From: Myxococcota bacterium
GTDB taxonomy: Bacteria; Myxococcota_A; UBA9160; UBA4427
Assembly (NCBI GenBank): GCA_028278345.1
Contig: JANQEL010000145.1
Span: forward strand, 1 to 44,237
Reading direction: 5' to 3'
Length of the DNA stretch: 44,237 bases
The position numbers and the translations under genes were made by a program. This document shows, one piece after another, positions 32,701 to 41,323 of the stretch (the first letter of the stretch is position 1; every line of letters begins with the position of its first letter). The notes below the pieces were generated by a model. That model saw only the letters and a list, made by a program, of their open reading frames with translations, searched no databases and was not told the DNA's origin.

Positions 32701-34450
32701 GATGGCCGGCGCGCGTGGGTACAACGTGCTCACCCATCTGCTGGGTCAGAGCCTCGAGGAAACCGCGCAGAAGATCGCCGCCTATCGCGCAGCGCGCGAA
32801 GCCGCGGGCTTCGACCCGGCCACGGGGAAGGTGACGTTGATGCTCCACACCTGTGTGGGCGAAGACAACGACACCGTGCGCGAGCTCGTACGCGGCCCGA
32901 TGAAGGCCTACCTCGCGAGTGCGGTCTCCCTCGTTATGGGCTTCGCCTGGACCTTCCCGGCGTTTGCACGACCGGGCGGCCCGGATTCGAAGCCCGAGGA
33001 CGTCGATCTCGCGAGCCTCAGCGCAGAAGAGGTCGACACCATCCTCGAGTTCGCCTTCGAGCGCTACTACGAGACGAGTGGCCTCTTCGGCACGCCGGAT
33101 GTGTGCGCCGAGATGGTCGACCGCTGCCGCGCGGCCGACGTCGATGAGATCTGTGCTCTCGTCGACTTCGGTCTGCCGAAGGCCGACGTGCTCGAGGGCC
33201 TCAAGTTCCTGAACGAGGTGCGTGAGCAGGCGTCGATCGCTCCCGAGCAGATGGGGGGCGAGGAAGATCGCGGAGAAGGTCGCGGCGATACCGTGGCCGA
33301 ATCGATCGCACGCCGAGGTGTGACCCACCTTCAGTGCACGCCCTCGATGGCGACGATGCTGATCTCCGACGCCGAAACCCGTCGTCAGCTGAGCAACGTC
33401 CATCACCTGATGATCGGAGGCGAAGCCTTCCCGCCACGCCTGGCGGGCGAGCTCTCCGCCAGGTCGCTCACCAACATGTACGGCCCGACGGAGACGACCA
33501 TCTGGTCTTCGACCGAAGCGATCGAAGGCGAAGCGGGGCGCATCACGGTCGGCAAGCCGATCGCGAATACCCGCTTCTACATTGTCGACGGTCACGGTGA
33601 GCTGCTTCCGCCGGGTGTTCCCGGTGAGCTCGTGATCGGCGGCGAGGGCGTGGCGCGCGGCTACCTCGGGCGTGAAGAACTCACGGCCGAACGTTTCGTG
33701 CCCGATCACTTCGGCCCCGGGCGTCCGAACGCGCGGCTCTACCGCACGGGTGATCTCGCGCGTTGGACTCCCGACGGTCGCGTGGAAGTGCTCGGTCGCA
33801 TGGACGAGCAGGTGAAGATCCGCGGCCATCGCATCGAGCTCGGTGAGATCGAAGCACGCCTCGAATCACTCGCCGACGTCCACGAAGCCGCTGTGGTCGC
33901 GAAGCCCAGCGAGGCGGGTTTCGAACTCGTCGCGTACGTGGTGGCCGACACGGCTGCGGAAGACACGGCGAGCTACCGCGAAGCCCTGCGCAAGTGCCTG
34001 CCCGAATTCATGGTGCCCGGGATCTACGTCGAGATGGACAGTTTCCCGCGCACCCCGAACGGCAAGCTCGACCGCAAGGCGCTGCCCGATCCCAAGCCCA
34101 CGCGGCGCGAGAGCAGCACGCCGATGGCGAAGCCCGAGGGCGAACTCGAGGTGACGCTCGCGGGGATCTGGCGCGAGGTGCTCTGCATCGAAGAGGTCGG
34201 CATCGACGACAACTTCTTCGATCTGGGTGGGCACTCGCTGCTGGTCGTGCAGGTGCATCGCAAGCTGCGCGAAGCCTGGGAGAAGCCGGTCTCACTCACC
34301 GACCTCTACCGCTTCCCGACCATCCGCAAGCTCTCGGAGTTCCTCGAAGGTGGTGGCACTGCGGCGGCCGAAGCGGCCGCGAGCAAGGCCCGCGGCGAGA
34401 AGCGCCGCGCGGCGGCGGGTCGTCGCCGACGGCAATCGCGAGGGCGCTGA
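29729..34450 (+). CDS. NRPS-like megasynthase: formyltransferase, partial C, A interrupted by luciferase-like monooxygenase, PCP
   Basis: A 1573-residue protein. Residues 10-200 are a methionyl-tRNA-formyltransferase-like domain with catalytic N98, H100 (INFHDGPLPKYAG) and D136 (GGVDEGPI). Residues ~365-560 resemble the C-terminal half of a condensation domain without HHxxxDG. The adenylation domain has A3 YTSGSTGTPKGV (726-737), A4 FDIS (771-774), A5 NMYGPTE (1249-1255), A7 YRTGD, A8 from GRMDEQVKIRGHRIE, and A10 NGKLDRK. Between A4 and A5, residues ~812-1165 are a flavin-dependent luciferase-like monooxygenase of the natural-product type. The carrier domain has LGGHSL with S1503. No thioesterase or reductase follows. 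ATG 29729 is preferred (AGGA 7 nt upstream); 29756 is the alternative. Product unknown. Confidence 0.92.
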   Translation: MKRPSSEHAMRCVVFGSESLLIECAKTWLDAGHEIAAVVTHDAKIRDWARRLELPVLSPGRELVGELSAIDFDYLFSITWLEIISDEILALPKRAAINFHDGPLPKYAGMYAPVWALLEGAEEYGIAFHEISGGVDEGPIFVERRFPLDEDETSLTLNARNYEAAIEAFGELTEGLTSGELRPTPQDLSQRSYFGRHQRPATLGLLLFDAPATEIARQVRALDFGHYENAFGSAMLLHGGQWCAVGTAAVATDSVDGKAPGSLLAIDGDALVIACCDAALRLTGLRCPAGLPLTASEAAKHLGMKVGDTAQDCGDAQWEAFTSLGEQATQKEAMNVRALARFESVALPTIHEAGSTSGNVEVLDFSVPELDADLAGSNGGDAALTLFAALVARLCRREEVGFAYRDDEMTARGDRFGSLFASRVALSLTLDAKQSVRETCRRLTDRLCKTRERSVALGDLLLRYPKLADNADVMASGPKSLGLGLFEDLFDHVRDPELDFEFCVSKDGQRARLAFDPSVVSEEDATWLRDHFVAFVEACAGDPRCEIGSVSLLSEEESDLLLQAWNETDVDHARERCVHELIEAQAAATPDAVALFHREQALRYDELLERSGRLANHLRGLGVGPDDVVAIHLDRSIDLVVAMLGVLRSGAAYLPLDPGYPSERLAFMLGDSNARVLIGKRSSSTLAAKEGVALVSLQADAQAIAEQPCEVEAGSVTPEHLAYVIYTSGSTGTPKGVMIEHGNVVNFFAGMDERVPHEEGGTWLAVTSASFDISVLELLWTLSHGFEVVIQEEGVAAAEGASALERVPWRKMDFGLSMWGSETAPGEGAYDLMLECARFADRSGFDSFHTPERHFADFGGSYPNPSVTSAAVAAVTERIKVRSASCVVPLHHPVRVAEEWAVVDNLSGGRAEIAFASGWQPNDFVIQPQNHARAKQVMFESADMVRQLWRGEAVEFENPLGDMVPTSTQPRPVQKELNAWITTAGNVETFEMAGARGYNVLTHLLGQSLEETAQKIAAYRAAREAAGFDPATGKVTLMLHTCVGEDNDTVRELVRGPMKAYLASAVSLVMGFAWTFPAFARPGGPDSKPEDVDLASLSAEEVDTILEFAFERYYETSGLFGTPDVCAEMVDRCRAADVDEICALVDFGLPKADVLEGLKFLNEVREQASIAPEQMGGEEDRGEGRGDTVAESIARRGVTHLQCTPSMATMLISDAETRRQLSNVHHLMIGGEAFPPRLAGELSARSLTNMYGPTETTIWSSTEAIEGEAGRITVGKPIANTRFYIVDGHGELLPPGVPGELVIGGEGVARGYLGREELTAERFVPDHFGPGRPNARLYRTGDLARWTPDGRVEVLGRMDEQVKIRGHRIELGEIEARLESLADVHEAAVVAKPSEAGFELVAYVVADTAAEDTASYREALRKCLPEFMVPGIYVEMDSFPRTPNGKLDRKALPDPKPTRRESSTPMAKPEGELEVTLAGIWREVLCIEEVGIDDNFFDLGGHSLLVVQVHRKLREAWEKPVSLTDLYRFPTIRKLSEFLEGGGTAAAEAAASKARGEKRRAAAGRRRRQSRGR

Positions 34451-34483
34451 TCCTGTAGTGCGCGATGAAAGGAAGGGCTTGAG

Positions 34484-36067
34484 CTAGGAGAATTCCTTCT
34501 CGAGCACTTCCTTCGCGCAGCCATAACCCGGCAGGAACGTCACCCCCGGGCCGGGGTGACACGCGGCGCCGCAGAGGTACAGGCCCTCGATCGGCGTCGC
34601 GTGCGCCGAACCCTCGACCACCGCGCGAGCCGCGAGCATCTGGTCGGGGTGGATCAGGCCGTGGGTGAAGTCGCCGCCCGTCGAACCGTGCATCGCGGCG
34701 AAGTGATCGGATGAGAACACCGCGCGGTCGACGATGCGCTCGCGGAAGTCGGGCATGTAGGAACTGATGCGGTCGATCACGCGCTCGGCCATCTCGTCGC
34801 GCAGCTTTCCGCGCTCCTGATCGGGCGCGCCGCACGGGAAGAAGAACGCATAGGCGCTCGCGATGTGTTCGCCGGGTGGCGCCAGGCTCGGGTCTTCGAC
34901 GGTCGGGATCTGGAACGCGACCGGCACGTGCTCGGGAAGCTCGCCGCGATCACAGGCCTCGAAGCTCGCCTGCATCTGCTCGGGGTCGGGCACCATCGCA
35001 CCGCCGAAGCGGGTGTGGACGTCGCGGTTGAGGTGGCTCCACTCGCCCGCGTATTCGGGAAGGCCATCGAGTTTGAAGAGCAGGTGGACCCACGCCCCCT
35101 TCTGCTCGATGCCGCGGATGTCCTCGAGGAAGGCCTCGTCGAGGGGGGTGTCTTCGAGCAGCCGCGTGAAGGTGGCGGGCTTGTCGAGGTTCGAGAGCAC
35201 GACCTTCGCGCGGAGCGTCTCGCCGCTGCGCAACTCGACCCCGGTGGCGCGCCCGTCTTCCACGACGATCCGCTTCACCGTCTGCTTGAGGCGGACCTCG
35301 CTTCCCTTCGCGCGGATCGATCGCTCGAGGGCTTCGGGGAGCGATCCCATGCCGCCCTTCACGCGCCGCATCAAGCCACCGCTTCCGTTCAGCGCGAGGG
35401 TATAGACGAGACAGAAGGCCGAGCCGGGCGAGTATGGCCCCTTGTAGGTCGACTGGATCGCGGCGAACGACATCAGCGCGCGCATCGTGCGGTGCTTCTC
35501 GGGGTCGGGGAAGAAGCGATCGATGATGTCCATCGCCGAGCCATTGAACACCAGCTCGAGCTGTTCACGCGCGGCTTCGCTCGGAGCGTCTGCCAGGAGT
35601 TCGTCCATCGACCGCGGAAGCCGCCCGGCGGTAAAGCGATCCATCACCTCCGCCGGGTACTTGCAGAAGCGGATCATGCGCAGGAAGCCGAGCATCGCCC
35701 GCGGCCCGTGATCGAAGAGCAGGTGTCTGAGTTGGCGGAGGGGATTGCTGTAGAAGAGCAGGGGGCGCGCTCCCGAGTTGGGGAGGTTGATCGCCATCAC
35801 GGGCAGGTCGATGAACTCGGCGCCGTTCCCCTCGAAGTCGAGGGCATCGAGCACTTCCTGCGAGAGGGGAAAGAGCACGCTCGCCCCGACCTCGTTGCGA
35901 CAGCCCTTGAGGATCTCCCGTGTGCCCGTCATGCCGCCCACGTAACCGTTCTTTTCGAGCACGATCACCCGACGGCCTTCGCCCGCGAGTACCGCGGCCG
36001 CGGCCAGGCCGTTGTGGCCGGCACCGATGACGATGACGTCGGCATCGTAGTTGATCTCTTCCTGCAT
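34484..36067 (-). CDS. CrtI/PYROXD2-like FAD-dependent oxidoreductase
   Basis: A 527-residue flavoprotein. The dinucleotide-binding motif is GAGHNGLAAAAVL (15-27), with the LEKNGYVGGMTGT flavin-contact segment. The C-terminal GLYLCGAACHPGPGVTFLPGYGC is typical of the phytoene desaturase-like clan, particularly the PYROXD2 subgroup. The substrate is unknown. It is clearly distinct from the oxidoreductase at 20943-22604. It converges on the NRPS gene with 33 nt between stops, and it lies 24 nt downstream of the sulfatase on the same strand, so it is more likely co-transcribed with the sulfatase than part of the NRPS unit. Confidence 0.87.
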   Translation of the reverse strand: MQEEINYDADVIVIGAGHNGLAAAAVLAGEGRRVIVLEKNGYVGGMTGTREILKGCRNEVGASVLFPLSQEVLDALDFEGNGAEFIDLPVMAINLPNSGARPLLFYSNPLRQLRHLLFDHGPRAMLGFLRMIRFCKYPAEVMDRFTAGRLPRSMDELLADAPSEAAREQLELVFNGSAMDIIDRFFPDPEKHRTMRALMSFAAIQSTYKGPYSPGSAFCLVYTLALNGSGGLMRRVKGGMGSLPEALERSIRAKGSEVRLKQTVKRIVVEDGRATGVELRSGETLRAKVVLSNLDKPATFTRLLEDTPLDEAFLEDIRGIEQKGAWVHLLFKLDGLPEYAGEWSHLNRDVHTRFGGAMVPDPEQMQASFEACDRGELPEHVPVAFQIPTVEDPSLAPPGEHIASAYAFFFPCGAPDQERGKLRDEMAERVIDRISSYMPDFRERIVDRAVFSSDHFAAMHGSTGGDFTHGLIHPDQMLAARAVVEGSAHATPIEGLYLCGAACHPGPGVTFLPGYGCAKEVLEKEFS

Positions 36068-36091
36068 CGATCGATCTCTCCCTGCGACCCT

Positions 36092-38464
36092 TCAGCGCTC
36101 GACGCGTAGCACCACGCGCTCGACTTCGCCGTCGAACGCGAACCCCGGCGGGTAGTCGCCGCAGGGGGAGCCCGTGTCGATGCCGACATCGAAGGTCTCG
36201 TCGATCGAGAAGAAGGCGGGCACGCTGCGCTCGATGCGCCCCTTCGCAGCACGCTTGCCGTTCACGCGAAGGTCGAGATCGGCGCCGCGGCCGTAACCGC
36301 CCCCGTCGTAGTCGAAGCGCAACTCCACCCTGGCCTTGCCCGGTGCGAGCGGTACATCACCGACGACCGTCGTCACCGTCTTGCCGAAGAGGTTGTAGAC
36401 GTAGGCCGGCCGACCGTCTTCCATCAGATAGAGCGCCCAACCCGCAACCACGCCGCCCTGGGTCGCGAGTACTCCGCGCCCACCGCCAGGGGGCACCACG
36501 ACGTCCGCCGTGATGCGGTGACTGCGACTCTTGAGGTTCGGTACCGCCGATTCGTGAAGCCCCACCGCGCTCGCGGTGTAGCTGACCTCGTCACGACCCT
36601 CGCCGAGCCCGGGGAAGGGCGGTTGCCCGCGCGGGTTGCCACTGATCGGTAGCACGTCGTTGCGCGCCGCTTCAGCGTAGAAGAGATCGCGCAGGCGTCG
36701 CGTGGTTTCCGGTTGCTCGCTCGAAAGGTCGTGCGCCTGGCTGAAGTCGCTGCGCAGGTCGTACAACTCCCAGACCTCATCGCCTCCGCCTGCGGCGGTT
36801 GGCGCGAGCAGGTTCCACGGCACGCGCGCACGATTGCGCGCGGAGGCCATCATGCCGTGGTGGTAGACCGCGCGGTTCGCGAGCACCTCGAAGTACTGCG
36901 TCCGATGCCGTTCGGGAGCATCGGCGTCGTCGAAGGAGTAGACGAGGCTGGTTCCATCCATCGGTTCCTGCGCCACACCGTGTACCTCGGCGGGGGCCGC
37001 GATGCCCGTCGCCTCGAGGATCGTGGGGACAACGTCGTTCACGTGGGAGAACTGCGAACGCACTCCCCCCTCGCGCTTCATTCCGTTCGGCCAGCTCAGC
37101 ACGAGCGGGTTGCGCGTGCCGCCGAGGTGGGACGCCACCTGCTTCACCCAGCGGAAGGGGGCGTTCGTCGCCCAGGCCCAACCGGCCGAGTAGTGGGGAT
37201 AGGAGTTCGTTCCCCCGATCTCGTCCAGCCGCGCGATGAGTTCCTGCGGTGTCTGCACCACCCCCTGGATGCGCCCCATCTCGTTCCAGGTGCCGTAGTC
37301 GCCGCCGCCTTCACCGCTGCCGCCGTTGTCTCCCACCACATAGAAGACGAGGGTGTCGTCGAAGGCGCCGATCTCGCGCAACGCTTCGAAGACCCGACCG
37401 AGCTGCGCGTCGGTGTGGGAGAGGAAGCCCGCGAAGACCTCCATCAACCGCGCGGCGACCTTCTTTTCATCCGCGTCGAGCGTGTCCCAGGCGCGCAGTT
37501 CCTTCGGGCGTGGCGTGAGGACGGCGTCCTTTGGCACCACGCCGAGCTTCTTCTGTCGCGCGAAGATGGTCTCACGCAGGGCGTCCCAGCCGGCATCGAA
37601 CCGCCCCGCGTAGCGATCGATCCACTCCTTCGGCGCGTGCAGCGGCGCATGGGTCGCACCCGGCGCGATGTATAGAAGGAAGGGACGCTCGGGGTGGAGG
37701 GATTGCTGCAGCTGGATCCAGTCGATCGCGCGATCCGCGAGGTCTTCGGTGACGTGGTAGCCGTCGCCCGGCGGACGCATCACCGGGGTCGTTCCTTCGA
37801 AGAGCGTCGGCTCGAACTGGTGGGTCTCGCCACCGAGGAAGCCGTAGAAGGTTTCGAAGCCCACCCCCGTCGGCCAGCGATCGAAGGGGCCGGTGGGGCC
37901 GGCTTCGTGATCGGGGGTGAGGTGCCACTTGCCGAAGGCCGCCGTCGCGTAGCCGTGCAGGCGAAGCACTTCGGCGATGGTCGCGGTTTCGCGGCGGAGC
38001 AATCCCGCGCTTCCGCGATACGGCCGCGCGCTGTTGAGCACGGCCCCCACGCCCGCGACGTGGGGATTGCGACCGGTGAGCAGTGACGCCCGCGTCGGCG
38101 AGCAGATGGCCGTCGTATGGAAGCGGTTGTAGCGAAGCCCCTCGCGCGCGAGCTGATCGAGGTGCGGGGTGTCGATCGCACCACCGAAGGTGCCCGCCGC
38201 CCCGAAGCCCACATCGTCGAGCAACACGATCACGACATTGGGCGCGCCTTCGGGGGCTTCTCTCCGGATGAACACGTGGGGCGCGACTTCGTCGGAAGTG
38301 AGTCCCAACTCGTTCCGCGCGGGGGATTCGCGGACGGGCAGGGTGGTCGCGGCTGCAGAGTCCCCCGCTCGCTTCGACCGTTCCGCGAGGGCCAGGGAGG
38401 GTGCGAGCAGCTGGATGGCGATGATCGCGATCAGCGCGATCCGCAGAGGCGAGGGTTCGGGCAT
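36092..38464 (-). CDS. secreted type I sulfatase (arylsulfatase-like)
   Basis: A 790-residue exported alkaline-phosphatase-superfamily hydrolase. The signal peptide is residues 1-27 (IALIAIIAIQLLAPSLALA). The metal-binding pair is D83-D84 (VIVLLDDVGFG). The formylglycine signature is C121-S-P-T-R125 followed by LLTGR, so it needs formylglycine generation to be active. The long C-terminal region (PPGGGRGVLATQGG..., KARVELRFDYDGGGYGRG) is the accessory part usual in large arylsulfatases of this group. Likely substrates are sulfated organics outside the cytoplasm. The ATG used begins the signal peptide; longer in-frame sequence crosses into the divergent gene's promoter region. Confidence 0.92.
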   Translation of the reverse strand: MPEPSPLRIALIAIIAIQLLAPSLALAERSKRAGDSAAATTLPVRESPARNELGLTSDEVAPHVFIRREAPEGAPNVVIVLLDDVGFGAAGTFGGAIDTPHLDQLAREGLRYNRFHTTAICSPTRASLLTGRNPHVAGVGAVLNSARPYRGSAGLLRRETATIAEVLRLHGYATAAFGKWHLTPDHEAGPTGPFDRWPTGVGFETFYGFLGGETHQFEPTLFEGTTPVMRPPGDGYHVTEDLADRAIDWIQLQQSLHPERPFLLYIAPGATHAPLHAPKEWIDRYAGRFDAGWDALRETIFARQKKLGVVPKDAVLTPRPKELRAWDTLDADEKKVAARLMEVFAGFLSHTDAQLGRVFEALREIGAFDDTLVFYVVGDNGGSGEGGGDYGTWNEMGRIQGVVQTPQELIARLDEIGGTNSYPHYSAGWAWATNAPFRWVKQVASHLGGTRNPLVLSWPNGMKREGGVRSQFSHVNDVVPTILEATGIAAPAEVHGVAQEPMDGTSLVYSFDDADAPERHRTQYFEVLANRAVYHHGMMASARNRARVPWNLLAPTAAGGGDEVWELYDLRSDFSQAHDLSSEQPETTRRLRDLFYAEAARNDVLPISGNPRGQPPFPGLGEGRDEVSYTASAVGLHESAVPNLKSRSHRITADVVVPPGGGRGVLATQGGVVAGWALYLMEDGRPAYVYNLFGKTVTTVVGDVPLAPGKARVELRFDYDGGGYGRGADLDLRVNGKRAAKGRIERSVPAFFSIDETFDVGIDTGSPCGDYPPGFAFDGEVERVVLRVER

Positions 38465-38548
38465 GCGGCAGATTGCAGCTGATCTCGCGCGCTCCCGCCG
38501 CCGCTCCCCGGCTCGCGTTCGCCGTGTGCTTGCTGATATCGTCGGGCC

Positions 38549-39478
38549 ATGCGTCAGGAACCCGTCGACTACATCGCACGCACCCGCGAGCAGTACTCCG
38601 CCCTCGGCTATCCCGAATACAAGTGGGTGGTGAACGAGGACACGCCACCGTTCGTGAAACCCGCGGGCGAGCCCTCTTCGTGGAAGGTCGGCCTGGTCGC
38701 CTCGGGTGGGATCTACGCCGTGGGCCAGCCCGCCTTCCATTTCAAGGACGACATCAGCTTTCGCGCGATCGCGAGTGATACCAGAACAGAAGACCTACGG
38801 ATCACCCACTTCGCCTACGACCTCACGGACGCGCGAAGCGATCCGAACGCGGTGTTCCCGATCGACACCCTGCGGCGCCTCGCGGACTCGAACGAAATCG
38901 GTGTCCTCGGCCCCTACGCCTACACCTTCATGGGTGGCATCTACTCCTCGCGCAAGGTGCGCGACGTGCTCGCGCCGGCGATCGCGGATCGACTCGTTTC
39001 CGACGAAGTCGACGTCGCCCTGATGGTGCCCGTCTGACCGGTCTGCCATCAGTCCGTGGGACTGATCGCACGCGAGGTCGAGAAGCGGGGCATCGCCACG
39101 GTGTCGCTGTCGAGCGCGCTCTCCATCACCGAGAGCGTGAACCCGCCGCGCGGCATCTATACCGACTATCCGCTGGGTCGCACCGCGGGGAAGCCGCACG
39201 ATCCGGCCTCACAGGATGCGATCGCGCGGGCCGCACTCGATCTGCTCGCCGACGCGACCGAACCGGGAACGATCCGCCAGCTCGATCTGCACTGGACGGA
39301 CGACGACGACTGGAAGGATGGCGTGATGCGTCCGCGCAGCGACGCAGGCGGCGGGGGCAAGGCGGAAGACGACCGTGCCGAGCGAACCGACGAACTCCAA
39401 TACCAGTTCGAGGCCGATCGCGAGGCCGTCGAAGCCGACTGCCCGACCTGTCTGATCCCCGAACCGGCTACGAGCTGA
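38549..39478 (+). CDS. GrdB/PrdB-family selenoprotein (in-frame UGA as selenocysteine)
   Basis: One 309-codon frame interrupted only by TGA at 39035-39037. Read through, it gives VPV-U163-PVCHQSVGLIAREVE. In this family (glycine/sarcosine/betaine reductase selenoprotein B-like), Cys-containing homologues have a VP.CPVCHQ.V motif at this place, so U163 sits on a redox UxxC (U163-P-V-C166). Family-like sequence continues on both sides (EPVDYIARTREQYSALGYPEYKW before; YTDYPLGRTAGKPHDPASQDA after). A SECIS hairpin follows the UGA. A second CxxC (C298-P-T-C301) is near the C-terminus. It is shorter than true GrdB and no grdA/prdA is nearby, so Stickland reduction is unlikely; function unknown. It diverges from the sulfatase. 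Confidence 0.88.
39048..39066 (+). promoter_or_regulatory. bacterial SECIS hairpin
   Basis: Eight perfect base pairs, ATCAGTCC (39048-39055) with GGACTGAT (39059-39066), close a GTG loop that begins 19 nt after the last base of the UGA. This meets the bacterial SECIS rules: loop 16-37 nt after UGA, small apical loop, and a G among its first two bases. It lies inside the coding sequence, as bacterial SECIS elements do, and would bind SelB. Confidence 0.85.
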
Positions 39479-39487
39479 TCCGCCCCC

Positions 39488-41098
39488 TCAGTCGACGTCG
39501 AAGAGCACGCCCGGGTTGAGAGTCCCACGCGGGTCGATCTTCGCCTTCGCCGCCTTGTACGCGTCGGCAAAGAGATCCGGTCGCTGCCGGTCGTAGCCCG
39601 AGCGATGCATTCGCCCCACCGCGTGGTGATGGGTGACCGTGCCGCCGGCTTCGACCACGGCGGCGTTGGCCGCTTCCTTGATCTCCTGCCACTGCTCGAA
39701 CTCGCCGCCGAGCTTCCCCGGCCCCTGAAAGGTGTAGTAGGGCGCGGGGCCATCGGTGTAGACATGAGTGAAGCGACAGCTGAGCGTCCAACCCGGACCG
39801 AGCACGCGCTCGAGGGTGGCGCCGACCCGCTCGCGGATCTCGGCGTCGAAGTCGCGGAAGCGATCCCAGGTGATCGCGGTCTCGAAGGTGTCGACGATCA
39901 TGCCGAGGCCGTTGATCAGCCCCGCGTTCACGCCGGTGAACGATTGACGCCAGGCCCCGACGGCGCCGTCGCGTCCCGTGGCTTCGCCCGTCCCGTCGCT
40001 GATCTTGATCTGGTCGTCTTCGATCGAGCCTCCGGCCTCGCGCGCAAGCGCAACCGCCGCCTTGATGTTTGCATCCTGGGGCACGTCGGCCGATTCGAAG
40101 CCGACGATCAGCAGCGCCTGTTCGCCATCGAGGCCGGCACTCTGCTTTGCTTCACCGGGATCGAGCAGGCGCAGGTTCGAAGGCCAGAGCTTCGATTGCA
40201 CGATCGAACGCACGGCTTCGGCACCCGCATGCCACGAAGGAAAGACGATGCCGCCCGTGGCGCGATACGTCGGCCGCTTCTGCAGACGCAACCAACACTC
40301 GCTGATGATGCCGAGCGTTCCCTCGGAACCGATCACCATGCGATCGGGGCTCGGCCCCGCGCCACTGCCGGGAAGCCTTCGCGACTCCCACCAACCACTC
40401 GGCGTGATCATGCGCACGCTCTCGACCATGTCGTCGATGTGGGTGTGGTTCGTCGCGTAGTGGCCGCCGGCGCGGGTTGCCACCCAACCGCCCACCGTCG
40501 ACCACGGGAAGCTCTGCGGGAAGTGACGCAGGGTGAGGCCTTCGGGGCGCAGGGCGTCTTCGAGATCGGGCCCCAACATGCCGGCCTGGATGCGCGCGGC
40601 GCGCGAAGTGTGATCGATCTCGACGACGCGGCTCAGATGGTCGAGGTCGATGGTGATGACCTGCTCGGCATCGTCGGGCGGTCGCACCCCCCACACCACC
40701 GAGGTGCCGCCGCCGTAGGGCACCACCTTGTATCCCTCGCCATCGGCCCAGGCGAGGGTGGCTTCGAGTTCGTCCTCGTTGCGCGGATGCGCGACGGCGT
40801 CGGGCGGGTTGTCGAACTGGCCGCGCAGCGCCGACAACAACTCCATGAAGTGGCCGCCGTACGTGTGGAGCAGGCGCTCTTCCTTCTCGCTCGAGACCCA
40901 GTCGGCGAGGCGGGCGGGCACTTCGAGGCGGGCCGGGCGGATCTCGACCTCGGCCAGATCCGGGATCGGCGGCGGTTCGACCTCGACGCCGGTGCGCTGG
41001 GAGATCGCCTTGGCGACGCCCTTCCTCTGTTCTTCCGACGGCTCGTCGGAGGCGTAGCCCCAGGTCCAGAAACTCCGCCGCTGCTCCCACTTCGCCAT
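39488..41098 (-). CDS. alkylglycerone-phosphate-synthase-like FAD-binding protein
   Basis: A 536-residue flavoprotein of the VAO/FAD-binding-4 family. The pyrophosphate-binding loop is PYGGGTSVVWG (127-137). TVGGWVATRAGGHYATNHTHIDDMV and IGSEGTLGIISE are typical FAD-contact motifs of alkyl-dihydroxyacetonephosphate synthases. The C-terminal CRFTHVYTDGPAPYYTF and THHHAVGRMHRSG match the catalytic His-rich region of AGPS, which exchanges an acyl for an alkyl group to make ether lipids. A related FAD-linked oxidase role is the alternative. MAKWEQRRSFWTWGYAS is the usual start of such bacterial homologues. It converges on the selenoprotein gene with 9 nt between stops, and its upstream 225 nt is shared with the divergent CBS gene. 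Confidence 0.85.
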   Translation of the reverse strand: MAKWEQRRSFWTWGYASDEPSEEQRKGVAKAISQRTGVEVEPPPIPDLAEVEIRPARLEVPARLADWVSSEKEERLLHTYGGHFMELLSALRGQFDNPPDAVAHPRNEDELEATLAWADGEGYKVVPYGGGTSVVWGVRPPDDAEQVITIDLDHLSRVVEIDHTSRAARIQAGMLGPDLEDALRPEGLTLRHFPQSFPWSTVGGWVATRAGGHYATNHTHIDDMVESVRMITPSGWWESRRLPGSGAGPSPDRMVIGSEGTLGIISECWLRLQKRPTYRATGGIVFPSWHAGAEAVRSIVQSKLWPSNLRLLDPGEAKQSAGLDGEQALLIVGFESADVPQDANIKAAVALAREAGGSIEDDQIKISDGTGEATGRDGAVGAWRQSFTGVNAGLINGLGMIVDTFETAITWDRFRDFDAEIRERVGATLERVLGPGWTLSCRFTHVYTDGPAPYYTFQGPGKLGGEFEQWQEIKEAANAAVVEAGGTVTHHHAVGRMHRSGYDRQRPDLFADAYKAAKAKIDPRGTLNPGVLFDVD

Positions 41099-41323
41099 TC
41101 TCGGATCCTCCGGCCCCGGAGTGTACGCGCTGAATCTCGCCAGAGCGGGGCGAACGGGAATTTCGGCCACGCCATGCGGCATTGGGTCCCACTCCTCTGC
41201 TACCCAAACGAAGCAAGAGACCCCTGGGACTGAACTGATTCGCCTCTCGCACTCCGCTGCGATGGGCACGCGGTTTGCGTTGTTGGAGAGGGTACAGCTG
41301 GAATCGAATTGGGGAGGAGCCTG

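Noticed and set aside
29786..33829. A 1347-codon open frame antisense to the NRPS gene
   Set aside because: The NRPS frame has full domain motifs; the antisense frame has none and is His/Arg-rich as expected for the complement of GC-biased codons.
38549..39037. A 162-residue gene ending at the TGA, plus a separate GTG-started gene at 39056
   Set aside because: Both pieces are in one frame, match one protein family on both sides of the TGA, and a SECIS hairpin follows; a read-through selenoprotein explains this better.
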